From positions 434,001 to 498,000 of the forward strand of contig JACKMX010000003.1 in NCBI GenBank assembly GCA_024235175.1: DNA of 64,000 bases. The letters are read 5' to 3'. The translations under genes were made by a program, and so were the position numbers. How positions within the stretch are numbered: position 1 is the stretch's first letter; every line of letters begins with the position of its first letter. Source of the stretch: Chromatiaceae bacterium. GTDB taxonomy: Bacteria > Pseudomonadota > Gammaproteobacteria > Chromatiales > Chromatiaceae. The notes under the pieces are model-generated. The model did not search any database. It saw only the letters and a list, made by a program, of their open reading frames with translations, and was not told where the DNA came from. Below, piece by piece: positions 8,095 to 16,657 of the stretch.

Positions 8095-8700
8095 ATGAAT
8101 AAGTGGCTAGTTTCTTTTTCAATTTTATTGGCGCTGGGGACAGCGGGAGTTCAGGCCGCGGGAGATGCGGCAGCCGGCAAGACCAAGTCTGCTGTTTGTA
8201 TGGCCTGTCATGGCGCGGACGGTAACAGCCCCAATCCAATCTGGCCCAAGCTGGCCGGTCAACACACCAGCTACATACTCGCTCAACTGCGGCATTTCAA
8301 AGAGGGGAGCAGGAAAAATGATTTGATGTCGCCCATGGCTGCTCCTCTCAGCGACCAGGACATGGCGGATCTTGCGGCTTATTTTTCAGGGCAGACACAG
8401 AATGGCGGTACCGCCGCAGCGGACAAAGTTACTGTGGGTGAAAAGATCTACCGGGCAGGTAATCCGAATACCAAGGTGGCAGCCTGCATGGCATGCCACG
8501 GGCCCAGTGGAGCCGGCAACGCACCAGCCAAATTCCCCCGCATCAGTGGTCAGCATGCTGCGTATGTGGAGAAGACACTCAAGGATTTTCGTGAAGGCAG
8601 CCGGGATAACGACCCCAACAAGATGATGCGTGGTGTCGCTGCCAATATGACGGATGCGGAGATCACGGCAGTTGCACAATACGTGCAGGGCCTTCGCTGA
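8095..8700 (+). CDS. Cytochrome c4
   Basis: A 201-residue periplasmic diheme cytochrome with a signal peptide ending near residue 21 and two repeated domains, CMACHGADG (heme at C35/C38/H39) and CMACHGPSG (C131/C134/H135). Each domain has the KLAGQHTSY or RISGQHAAY motif of true c4. Methionine axial ligands are likely in LMSPMA and KMMRGV. It serves as electron donor to terminal oxidases or N-oxide reductases. A terminator follows before dsbA, so it is probably monocistronic. Confidence 0.93.
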   Translation: MNKWLVSFSILLALGTAGVQAAGDAAAGKTKSAVCMACHGADGNSPNPIWPKLAGQHTSYILAQLRHFKEGSRKNDLMSPMAAPLSDQDMADLAAYFSGQTQNGGTAAADKVTVGEKIYRAGNPNTKVAACMACHGPSGAGNAPAKFPRISGQHAAYVEKTLKDFREGSRDNDPNKMMRGVAANMTDAEITAVAQYVQGLR

Positions 8701-8729
8701 TCCAGGGGTTTGAGGAATTGCTCCCGCTC

Positions 8730-8755
8730 GAAGGGTGGCCATTCGGCTGCCCTTC
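8730..8755 (+). terminator. Rho-independent terminator after cytochrome c4
   Basis: A hairpin GAAGGGTGGCC-ATTC-GGCTGCCCTTC pairs over 11 positions (two G-U) and is followed by TTTGATTTA. It lies 30 bases after the cytochrome c4 stop. Confidence 0.7.
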
Positions 8756-8913
8756 TTTGATTTATGGCCGGGGAAAAGTCAAAAAACCGGAATTCCCCAA
8801 TGAACCCTCAGGCACACATCGGGTCGGATATAGGGATACACCGGGATGGATTCCGCCACTGGCGTAATTCAAGTTCCGGAGCGTCTCGCCGACATCGATT
8901 TCCTAAAGGAGAC

Positions 8914-9561
8914 ATGATGAAAATACGCTTGATTTTATCTTTTCTTGCACTGATGGCGCTGTCGTTGAGCGGCGCGGTCTTCGCCGAGCAGAAATTTGAA
9001 GAGGACCTCCACTACTTCTCGATCATCCCGGCGCAGCCAGGCGGTGAGGGGGAACGTGTCCAAATTACCGAATTTTTTCTCTATACTTGTCCTCATTGTT
9101 TTAACCTGGAACCTCATATCGAGGCGTGGCTCAAGCGCAAGCCGGAGAACGTCGATTTTGACCGGGTACCCGGGATGTTCAACCGGGAGTCGACACGGAT
9201 ACAGGGCACCATGTTCTATGCTCTGCGCCTGATGGGAGTAGCGGAACAGCTCCATCAGAAGATTTTTTCAGCGATTCATGAAGAGGGGGAGTCGCTCGAT
9301 AACCAGCAGCAGATAGAGGAATTTCTCGCAAAAAATGGCGTGGATCTGGACGCCTACCGGAAGGCGATGAAATCTTTCGCGGTTCAGACCCAAGCCCGCA
9401 GAGCGAGCATATTGGCTGAGCGTTACGATGTTCGTTCTGTTCCCTCTATCATCGTGGACGGCAAGTACCGTGCCTCTGGTCTCTCTGGGGACGCGACGAT
9501 GAGGTTGACGGATTTTTTGATCGACAAGGTTAAGGTTGAACGGGGTGCTGTCACCAAATAG
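8914..9561 (+). CDS. dsbA: Thiol:disulfide interchange protein DsbA
   Basis: Periplasmic oxidase that introduces disulfide bonds. The start is placed at the ATG pair preceded by AAAGGAGA, giving 215 residues; the open frame runs further upstream but has no ribosome site. The signal peptide ends at VFA-EQ (residue 24). The active site CPHC is at 59-62 in a thioredoxin fold, with an inserted helical domain and the cis-proline motif VRSVPSIIV. Its placement beside cytochrome c genes fits heme apoprotein folding. Confidence 0.92.
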   Translation: MMKIRLILSFLALMALSLSGAVFAEQKFEEDLHYFSIIPAQPGGEGERVQITEFFLYTCPHCFNLEPHIEAWLKRKPENVDFDRVPGMFNRESTRIQGTMFYALRLMGVAEQLHQKIFSAIHEEGESLDNQQQIEEFLAKNGVDLDAYRKAMKSFAVQTQARRASILAERYDVRSVPSIIVDGKYRASGLSGDATMRLTDFLIDKVKVERGAVTK

Positions 9562-9597
9562 GTTGTATTGTCTTGTTGCGGTAGGGGAAATAGATTG

Positions 9598-10365
9598 GTG
9601 GAACAGAAAGATTACCAGCGGCTGCGGTTGTTGAGCTACAACATTCAGGCAGGGGTCGATACGAAAAAGTACCACCATTATTTGACCCAGGGTTGGAAGC
9701 ACGTACTTCCGCACCGGGAACGACAGGTAAATCTGGACCTTATCGCCAACATGATCAGACCGTTCGATATTGTGGGCCTGCAGGAGGTCGATTCCGGCAG
9801 TCTGCGCAGCGGTTTCCTGGATCAGACGGCATATCTTGCCCATTGCGCCCAGTTTCCGTTCTGGTTCGAGCAGACCAATCGTAAAATAGGGAAACTTGCC
9901 CAGCACAGCAACGGACTCCTGAGCAGAATGAAGCCCACTCAGGTAAATGAGTACAAGCTACCTGGTTTACCCGGAAGGGGTGTGATCATGTGCCGTTACG
10001 GAGGCAGCGAGGGTCTCAGTATATGCATCATGCACCTGGCACTGGGGCGCCGCGCACGTTTGCGCCAGGTTCAGTTTGTCAGCGAGCTGATTTCCGATCA
10101 GCGGCATGCGATTGTGATGGGTGACATGAACTGCAGCTGTGAGTCGGATGAGATGCAGTTATTGGTGAAAAACACCAATCTGCGGCAATCGGGATGTGGT
10201 AGTGGAACATTTCCAAGCTGGCGTCCCATGCGCAGAATCGACCATATTCTGGTGTCTGATTCATTGCTGGTGGAGAACGCACGGGTTCTGGACTATCCCA
10301 TGTCGGACCACCTGCCCATCGGCATCGATGTGCTGATTCCCAAGGAGCTGGATCTTGCCGCCTGA
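9598..10365 (+). CDS. Endonuclease/exonuclease/phosphatase-family hydrolase
   Basis: A metal-dependent phosphoesterase of the EEP superfamily, about 255 residues. Visible motifs are the metal-binding glutamate in VGLQEVDSG, GDMNCS, and the terminal SDHLPIGID with the catalytic Asp-His. The frame opens at a TTG (9568), but the GTG at 9598 is preferred because AGGGGAA lies at proper distance. No signal peptide is seen, so a cytoplasmic nuclease or phosphatase is likely. The substrate is unknown. It follows dsbA by 36 bases. Confidence 0.75.
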   Translation: MEQKDYQRLRLLSYNIQAGVDTKKYHHYLTQGWKHVLPHRERQVNLDLIANMIRPFDIVGLQEVDSGSLRSGFLDQTAYLAHCAQFPFWFEQTNRKIGKLAQHSNGLLSRMKPTQVNEYKLPGLPGRGVIMCRYGGSEGLSICIMHLALGRRARLRQVQFVSELISDQRHAIVMGDMNCSCESDEMQLLVKNTNLRQSGCGSGTFPSWRPMRRIDHILVSDSLLVENARVLDYPMSDHLPIGIDVLIPKELDLAA

Positions 10366-10388
10366 TCTGTTTACAGACAGAAAGGCAG

Positions 10389-10952
10389 TTACCAGTCGTT
10401 GAGATAGAAATAGCTCCATTCGGGTCCGTCGCGGCGCAGGCACTCCATAAGCTCCGGCAGAGGCAAAGCCTCTTCCGGGAAAATTCCAAAAATTTCTATA
10501 AAATAGCGCCCGAATCCCGCCTTTCGCCGCCAGTTAAGGAGGAGTGGGGAGGATCTTTGTCCGCATTCCCGGCAAGTTATTTCCAGGTCGTACATGCCCT
10601 CCATCCACGCCGCTGCCAATTCACGCCATTGAGTTAACCCCTTGCCACATCCAGGGCAGCGTGGAGGCCTGGTATTGCCGGCGCAGAGCAACCGCGGTTT
10701 CTCAAAAGGGCCAAGCAAACGGATGTGACTGAATTCCTCATTGGATTCATGCCGGGGTTCAAGCTGCAAATGTGGAGAGCAGCCCAGAAAAGTGATCAGT
10801 TGAAGAAACTTCGGCCCGACCAGATAGACTCCCGGCGTCTCTCCGTAACTCGATCCAATCAATCCAAACCCGGCCAGATGGGCAACCAGTGCTTGCTGAT
10901 TAACCGGAATCCGATCGTGAGGCGCCTGCAGCACCAGCTTTCCATTGGTCAT
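10389..10952 (-). CDS. Zinc-ribbon-containing protein of unknown function
   Basis: A 187-residue cytoplasmic protein without membrane segments. Two CxxC pairs, CPGC and CREC about 36 residues apart, suggest a structural zinc ribbon in the central part. The C-terminus is aromatic (FIEIFGIFPEEA, WSYFYLNDW). I do not recognise a named family. It faces the EEP gene tail to tail and stands alone, so context gives no function. Confidence 0.6.
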   Translation of the reverse strand: MTNGKLVLQAPHDRIPVNQQALVAHLAGFGLIGSSYGETPGVYLVGPKFLQLITFLGCSPHLQLEPRHESNEEFSHIRLLGPFEKPRLLCAGNTRPPRCPGCGKGLTQWRELAAAWMEGMYDLEITCRECGQRSSPLLLNWRRKAGFGRYFIEIFGIFPEEALPLPELMECLRRDGPEWSYFYLNDW

Positions 10953-11140
10953 GCCTGTCCACCATTTAGCAGGAGTTGTCTTCGGCCCGATAATATTTCA
11001 ATAGAGCGGAATGGGAGAATCCGCACCTGGAACAGCTTTTGGCGCTTGCTGTGAAACATTAACGCGACCGAGTAGGTCGGATCCCGACAGGGGATCCGCC
11101 ATACATCAGCTCTGTATCCGGGACAGCATTTGCAACCGCT

Positions 11141-11171
11141 TTGAAACATCAAATCAGTATAAGGTTATAAT
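11141..11171 (+). promoter_or_regulatory. Possible promoter for yidD
   Basis: TTGAAA and a perfect TATAAT lie 19 bases apart, ending 45 bases before the yidD start. The spacing is longer than ideal. It falls in the 264-base gap upstream of yidD, which also holds a GGATCCCGACAGGGGATCC inverted repeat near 11079-11097. Confidence 0.35.
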
Positions 11172-11216
11172 GAACCATGAGCGAGCCGCTTGCTCGGGAG
11201 GAGTCAGGATCTGTTT

Positions 11217-11456
11217 ATGAAGAGGGTACTGATAATGCTGATCCAGGGTTATGCCTACCTGATCAGTCCGTTTCTGGGAAATAACTGCCGTTATATGCCC
11301 AGCTGCTCCGCCTACACTCAGGAGGCGATTACCCGGTTTGGTGCCTGGAAGGGGCTCTGGATGGGTGTGAAACGGATTTCCCGCTGTCATCCGTTTCACC
11401 AGGGTGGTTATGATCCGGTACCTGATATCAACGCCGGGCAGGATCAAAAGCATTGA
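11217..11456 (+). CDS. yidD: Membrane protein insertion efficiency factor YidD
   Basis: A 79-residue peripheral membrane protein that assists YidC-dependent insertion. It shows the family pattern: an amphipathic N-terminal helix, YLISPFLGNNCRYMPSCSAY, then AITRFGAWKG and RCHPFHQGGYDPVP, with the three conserved cysteines. It is not next to rpmH-rnpA-yidC as in many bacteria. GGGAGGAG lies 13 bases ahead of the chosen ATG; an upstream TTG is less likely. Confidence 0.9.
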   Translation: MKRVLIMLIQGYAYLISPFLGNNCRYMPSCSAYTQEAITRFGAWKGLWMGVKRISRCHPFHQGGYDPVPDINAGQDQKH

Positions 11457-11537
11457 TCACAGGGGTTTCGGGATGCTTTAACGGTTTTGTGACTCCGCCT
11501 GTCCGATGACTTCCATGAACAGTATTTTGCGACGCCC

Positions 11538-12602
11538 TTGAAAAATACACCTTTCTCCTCGTTTGAGGCATTCCATGCCGCATTCAACGGTGGGTTAAGC
11601 GAACTGCTGTCGGGCTGCCATGAACTGGGTGTTTATATTCTGGTGATAGCGCATGCCGGGTTCGATTCGGTGCTGCGAAAAAGCTTGTCACGGCCGCTGG
11701 CGAAACGCTTCAAGCGAATTTCCGCGGAGTTGCGAAAGGGGAATGACCAGGGCTCATTCCTGGACGATGCAGAGGATGACCTGCAGGTTTTTCGTCGTAT
11801 GATGGATCTGGATTTCGAGGGATTGCAGCCCGCTCAGTTTCGGTCGATAGGTCCCTGGGAGCTTCAGTTCAACCAGATACGCTCCCTTCGCCCCACGCGT
11901 ATGGCAGGTGAAGTGGCGGATGAAATCAAAGTACCCTTCGATCATACCGCCTTTAATTTTTCTGCTCCGTTTTTGCGCAGAGAGATTTTCTGGCAGGGAA
12001 GAGTGGCAGGACGCAAAGCATCGATATTTTTCAACAAATTCCCTTTTGTACCGATGCACAGCATTCTGGTGCCTGAGCCGCACTGTGGTCATCCGCAATA
12101 TTTACGCAGAGGTGATCATGACTATCTTTGGCGCCTTGGTGAAACCTTATCTGAAAATCTCCCCGGCATCGGCTTCGGATATAACAGCTATGGCGCACTC
12201 GCCTCAATCAATCATCTGCATTTTCAGCTGTTCTATCGGGAAAAACCACTTGCGGTGAGCGATTCACGGTGGCGCCATAACGGCGGGGAGTATGACTACC
12301 CCATAGCGTGCAGCCGTTTTGACTCGGAGATCGACAGCTGGTATTTCATCAATGAGCTTCACCGCATGAAATGCAGTTATAACCTGATACATCTACCGGG
12401 CCGGAGTTACTGCATACCACGCCTGAAGCAGGGAACCTACCCCTCCTCAGACTGGTCGGAGGGTTTTGCCTGGTACGAGATGGCAGGTGGGTTCATTACC
12501 AGCTGTCCGGAAAATTTCGAATTGATTTCCAGCAGGGATCTCGAACTTGCAATGTCCAGGCTTTCGCTCGCCCATTCCGGTTCCCAGCGGGAACAGGGAT
12601 AA
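11538..12602 (+). CDS. HIT-superfamily protein resembling GDP-hexose phosphorylase
   Basis: The 354-residue product resembles the VTC2/GDPGP1 branch of the HIT/GalT superfamily, which phosphorolyses GDP-hexoses. The key motif is INHLHFQLFYRE, the form of the HIT motif in which glutamine replaces the last histidine, preceded by GFGYNSYGALAS. An N-terminal segment includes FNFSAPF and FFNKFPFVPMHSILVPEP, as in GalT-like folds. The only start that fits is TTG at 11538: no ATG occurs in frame before residue 88, and a stop lies upstream at 11490. Substrate and pathway are not shown by the sequence. It ends one base before the permease gene. Confidence 0.6.
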   Translation: MKNTPFSSFEAFHAAFNGGLSELLSGCHELGVYILVIAHAGFDSVLRKSLSRPLAKRFKRISAELRKGNDQGSFLDDAEDDLQVFRRMMDLDFEGLQPAQFRSIGPWELQFNQIRSLRPTRMAGEVADEIKVPFDHTAFNFSAPFLRREIFWQGRVAGRKASIFFNKFPFVPMHSILVPEPHCGHPQYLRRGDHDYLWRLGETLSENLPGIGFGYNSYGALASINHLHFQLFYREKPLAVSDSRWRHNGGEYDYPIACSRFDSEIDSWYFINELHRMKCSYNLIHLPGRSYCIPRLKQGTYPSSDWSEGFAWYEMAGGFITSCPENFELISSRDLELAMSRLSLAHSGSQREQG

Positions 12603-12603
12603 G

Positions 12604-13881
12604 ATGCTCCACAGCCAGCTCGCACTCCTGCGCAAGCGGCGCTTCCTTCCGCTGTTCATCACCCAGTTGCTGGGCGCATTCAACGACAATGTATTTAAAA
12701 ATGCGCTGGTCATACTGATCACATTCGAGCTTGCCGCCAGGTCGGGCAGTGATCCAAAGCTGATGGTTACCGCTGCTGCGGGTATTTTTATTCTTCCGTT
12801 TTTTCTTTTCTCCGCCACAGCGGGACAGCTTGCCGACCGTTACGACAAGGCACGGGTCATTCGATTGGTTAAGCTGATAGAGATTGTACTCATGCTTGGT
12901 GCGGCGGCAGGTTTTTACTTGCAGAGCGCCAACTTTCTGCTCTGCATTCTCTTTTTGATGGGCGCCCAGTCTGCTTTTTTTGGCCCGCTTAAATATGCCA
13001 TTCTGCCTGACCACCTGGCCAGGGACGAACTGATAAGCGGCAATGGCCTGATCCAGGCTGCCACATTTCTTGCAATTCTGCTGGGCACACTGGTTGGTGG
13101 ACTTTTTATTCTGGCCAGGGGCGGCACAATGATCATCTCTTTTTTAGTGGTATCGCTGGCGATTACTGGATGGCTCGCCAGCCGTGCCATTCCCGCGACC
13201 GGCTGCGCAGCACCTGAGTTGAGAATCAGGATCAATTTTATGGCTGAAACCTGGTCACTTATCGCCTACAGCATCAGGCACAGGGGGATTTTACTGCCAA
13301 TGCTCGCGGTCTCCTGGTTCTGGCTGGTGGGTGCCGCCTTTCTGGCTCAGTTACCGACTTTCGGCAAGATATCTCTGGGCGGCGACGAAGGTGTGGTTAC
13401 GCTGCTGTTGATGGTGTTTTCGGTTGGAATCGGCGCAGGATCCCTGCTGTGCAATCGCCTGCTGCGAGGTGAGATTCAACTCACCTATGTGCCCTTTGGC
13501 GCATTGGGGATTTCATTGTTTGCTTTGGAACTCTACTTTGCTGTTACCGGAAGCCAGCCCGTTCAGGCCGGCAGCGCCGTTGGGGCAACTCAGTTTCTCT
13601 CCGATTGGTCCGGTTGGAGAGTAGTTTTGGATATGTTCCTGATAGCCGCGTCAGGTGGTATCTATGTCGTACCGTTGAATGCCGCGATTCAGGCACGCAG
13701 CGAACAGGCGCACCGCGCCCGTAATATTGCCACGGTCAATATTATGAATGCCCTGTTTATGGTGATATCCGCCGTTGCCAGCGCGCTGCTGCTCGTGCTC
13801 GATTTTACCGTGCCGGAGCTCTTTCTTGTTTTGGCGTTCTTCAATCTGGGCGCCATTCCGTTCACTGCGAGAATGCGCTGA
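12604..13881 (+). CDS. MFS permease, LplT/AAS-type
   Basis: A 425-residue major-facilitator protein with about 11-12 membrane helices. The opening FLPLFITQLLGAFNDNVFKNAL and GQLADRYDKARVIR motifs are those of LplT and of the permease half of Aas-type proteins, which flip lysophospholipids across the inner membrane. No acyltransferase domain is attached. The ATG follows the previous stop immediately, so it is coupled to the HIT-like gene; the reason for that pairing is unclear. Confidence 0.8.
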   Translation: MLHSQLALLRKRRFLPLFITQLLGAFNDNVFKNALVILITFELAARSGSDPKLMVTAAAGIFILPFFLFSATAGQLADRYDKARVIRLVKLIEIVLMLGAAAGFYLQSANFLLCILFLMGAQSAFFGPLKYAILPDHLARDELISGNGLIQAATFLAILLGTLVGGLFILARGGTMIISFLVVSLAITGWLASRAIPATGCAAPELRIRINFMAETWSLIAYSIRHRGILLPMLAVSWFWLVGAAFLAQLPTFGKISLGGDEGVVTLLLMVFSVGIGAGSLLCNRLLRGEIQLTYVPFGALGISLFALELYFAVTGSQPVQAGSAVGATQFLSDWSGWRVVLDMFLIAASGGIYVVPLNAAIQARSEQAHRARNIATVNIMNALFMVISAVASALLLVLDFTVPELFLVLAFFNLGAIPFTARMR

Positions 13882-13882
13882 T

Positions 13883-16645
13883 TCAATTACGGTTTTGGCT
13901 CCGGTTACCCTTTCCCGCTTCAACCTGAACGGCGCAAAACTTGAACTCCGGGATTTTTGCCGTCGGGTCCAGCGCTTCGTTGGTCAGCAGGTTAGCCGCA
14001 GCCTCCCGGTAGCAGAATGGCAGAAAAACCTGTCCCGGCTGCAGCCCCCTGTCTGCGCGCGCGTAAGCAGTCAGCTCTCCGCGGCGCGATCGCAGGTGTA
14101 ACGGTGCTCCGGGTTCGATGCCGATTTTGGCCAGATCTCCGGGATGCAGACTGGCCACAGGTACCGGCTCCAATTGATCGAGCACTCCGGCGCGGCGGGT
14201 CATCGAGCCGGTGTGCCAATGTTCCAGCAGGCGGCCGGTGATAAGTATCCAGGGGTAGCTTGCGTCCGGCAGCTCGTCGGCATTGCTGAAAGGTGCGGGG
14301 ACGAATAGAGCCTTGCCGGTCGACGTGGGAAAACAATCGGTGAAGATGACAGGCTGCCCCGGGTCCTCCTCATCAAGGCAGGGATGAGTTACCGAGCCGG
14401 CCGCCTCGAGCCGCTCCCAGGTGATGCCGGCAATGCTGGGCATCGCCCGACGCATCTCGGCGAATACATCCCGGGGGTGGTGGTAGTCCCAATCCAACCC
14501 GAGCCGGAGCGCCAGCTGCTGAATGATCTCCAGGTCCTGTCTCGCTTCGCCCGGTGGTGCAAGCGCCTGCCTGCCGATTTGCACCCGGCGGTCGGTGTTG
14601 GTGAAGCTGCCGGTCTTCTCGGGGAAGGCCGATGCGGGCAGGATCACATCCGCATAGCGGGCGGTTTCTGTCATGAAAATATCCTGCACTACCAGATGCT
14701 TCAGACTGGCCAGTGCCTGGCGGGCATGATTCAGGTTGGGGTCCGACATGGCCGGGTTTTCTCCCATTACATAGAGGCCGTCGACAATGCCGTTGGTTAT
14801 GGCATGCATGATCTCTACCACCGTGAGTCCGGGTTTGGGGTCGAGTGGCACTCCCCAGAGCTGCTCGAAGCGGCTTCGCGCCTCAGCATTGTCTACCCGC
14901 TGATAGTCCGGGTAGACAATCGGAATCAGTCCGGCATCTGAGGCGCCCTGCACGTTGTTCTGCCCACGGAGCGGGTGCAGACCGGTGCCGGGGCGCCCGA
15001 TCTGCCCGGTCAATAGCGCCAGAGAGATCAGTGCACGGGCATTGTCGGTACCGTGCACATGCTGGGAGACTCCCATACCCCAGAAGATAATCGCCGCATT
15101 TGCGGAAGCATATTTTGTTGCCACCTCTCTTATTGTCGCAGCCTCTATACCGCAGATATGCTGCATCGCCTCCGGCGTGAAAGCTCTCAGGTGCTCTGCC
15201 AGTTCAGGGTATCCGATGGTACGTCGTTCGATGAAGGCGTCGTCGGTCAAGCCCTGTTCGATTACCGCATGCATGATGGCGTTGAGCAGGGCAACATCGG
15301 TATCGGGCTTGAACTGCAGGAAGTGTGTCGCGTGACTGGCGATTTCGGTGCGGCGCGGATCAATCACGATCAGCGTCTTGCCGCGCCTCACCTCGTTTTT
15401 GATGAAGGTAGCCGCCACCGGATGGTTTTCGGTGGTGTTGGAGCCGATAACGACAATGACATCTGCCAGGCACATATCCTCCATTGGGTTGGATACCGCG
15501 CCAGAGCCTATCGTCTCCAGCAGTGCAGCCACAGATGAAGCGTGGCAGAGACGGGTGCAATGGTCCACATTGTTGCAGCCAAACCCGGTGCGCACCAGTT
15601 TCTGAAACAGATAGGCCTCTTCATTGGAGCCTTTGGCGGACCCTAATCCGGCCAGCGCAGAAGGACCCCGGCTGTCGCGGATACGCTTCAATCCGGAAGC
15701 GGCGAATGTAAGCGCCTCTTCCCAATCGGCTTCGCGGAAATCGGTGAACGGATTGTCAGGGTCAAAAGCCAGGTCAGCCTGCTTAGGCGCATCCGCCCGG
15801 CGGATCAACGGGACGCTGAGGCGTTCGCGATGGTGTACGTAATCAAATCCGTAGCGCCCCTTGACGCAGAGCCTGCCCTGGTTGGCGGGTCCGTTTTTTC
15901 CGCTGATGTAGTGGATGCGCTCATGCCCGATGTGGTAGGTGAGTTGACACCCCACACCGCAATAGGGACAGAGAGAATCAATCGTCCTCTCGATGGGTTT
16001 AAGTCCGGCCCCGTCGGCCGGCATCAGCGCGCCGGTGGGGCAGGCCTGCACACATTCGCCGCACCCGACGCAGCTGCTCTCTCCCATGGGGTCGTCGATA
16101 TCGAACACTATGCGGGAACCAGCGCTGCGGCCCGCATAACCGATCACATTGTTTGCCTGAACTTCGCGGCAGGCGCGCAGGCAGCGGGTGCACTGGATGC
16201 AGGCATCAAGCTTGACAGCTATGCCCGGATGGGAGAGGTCTGGTGCAGGTTGCGCGCGTTTGGGGAAGCGGGTATTCCCCAACCCAAGTCTGGCCGACCA
16301 TTCGGCCAGTTCACTGGTGGGCGTGTAAACCTGTTCATGCACATCGGAATTGAGCAGCTCCAGCACCATCCTCTGCGCCTTGAGTGCACGCTCACTGCTG
16401 CTGCTGACCAGCATGCCTTTGTAGGGTTTTCTGCAGCAGGCGGGGGCGAGTGTACGCTCCCCCTCTATTTCCACCAGGCAGGCACGGCAGTTGCCGTCCG
16501 CTCTGAGGCCCTCCTTACTGCAGAGATGGGGGATCTCTACTCCGAACCGCAGGGCGGTTTGCAGCAGGGTCTCGCCGGGGTTGGCGCTAACTGATTTACC
16601 GTTCAGAGTGAAATCGATGGAGGCAAAACCGGAATCCCGTGTCAT
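13883..16645 (-). CDS. Formate dehydrogenase, molybdopterin catalytic subunit (NAD-type)
   Basis: Catalytic subunit of a soluble NAD-dependent formate dehydrogenase of the FdsA/FdhF type, 920 residues. In order: a [2Fe-2S] domain (C42, C53, C56, C70), a double 4Fe-4S domain (C149-C159 and C192-C202), the Moco-domain 4Fe-4S site (C226, C229, C233, C260), and the active-site Cys-His pair C367-H368 in CTRLCHASS. The metal ligand is therefore cysteine and not selenocysteine. The C-terminal domain has the usual TGRLLEHWHTGSMTRR. The start has AGAGGT upstream. It lies 12 bases after the NuoEF-like subunit gene in the same operon; fdhD, mobA and moaA nearby support the function. Confidence 0.9.
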   Translation of the reverse strand: MTRDSGFASIDFTLNGKSVSANPGETLLQTALRFGVEIPHLCSKEGLRADGNCRACLVEIEGERTLAPACCRKPYKGMLVSSSSERALKAQRMVLELLNSDVHEQVYTPTSELAEWSARLGLGNTRFPKRAQPAPDLSHPGIAVKLDACIQCTRCLRACREVQANNVIGYAGRSAGSRIVFDIDDPMGESSCVGCGECVQACPTGALMPADGAGLKPIERTIDSLCPYCGVGCQLTYHIGHERIHYISGKNGPANQGRLCVKGRYGFDYVHHRERLSVPLIRRADAPKQADLAFDPDNPFTDFREADWEEALTFAASGLKRIRDSRGPSALAGLGSAKGSNEEAYLFQKLVRTGFGCNNVDHCTRLCHASSVAALLETIGSGAVSNPMEDMCLADVIVVIGSNTTENHPVAATFIKNEVRRGKTLIVIDPRRTEIASHATHFLQFKPDTDVALLNAIMHAVIEQGLTDDAFIERRTIGYPELAEHLRAFTPEAMQHICGIEAATIREVATKYASANAAIIFWGMGVSQHVHGTDNARALISLALLTGQIGRPGTGLHPLRGQNNVQGASDAGLIPIVYPDYQRVDNAEARSRFEQLWGVPLDPKPGLTVVEIMHAITNGIVDGLYVMGENPAMSDPNLNHARQALASLKHLVVQDIFMTETARYADVILPASAFPEKTGSFTNTDRRVQIGRQALAPPGEARQDLEIIQQLALRLGLDWDYHHPRDVFAEMRRAMPSIAGITWERLEAAGSVTHPCLDEEDPGQPVIFTDCFPTSTGKALFVPAPFSNADELPDASYPWILITGRLLEHWHTGSMTRRAGVLDQLEPVPVASLHPGDLAKIGIEPGAPLHLRSRRGELTAYARADRGLQPGQVFLPFCYREAAANLLTNEALDPTAKIPEFKFCAVQVEAGKGNRSQNRN

Positions 16646-16657
16646 TGGATATGACCT

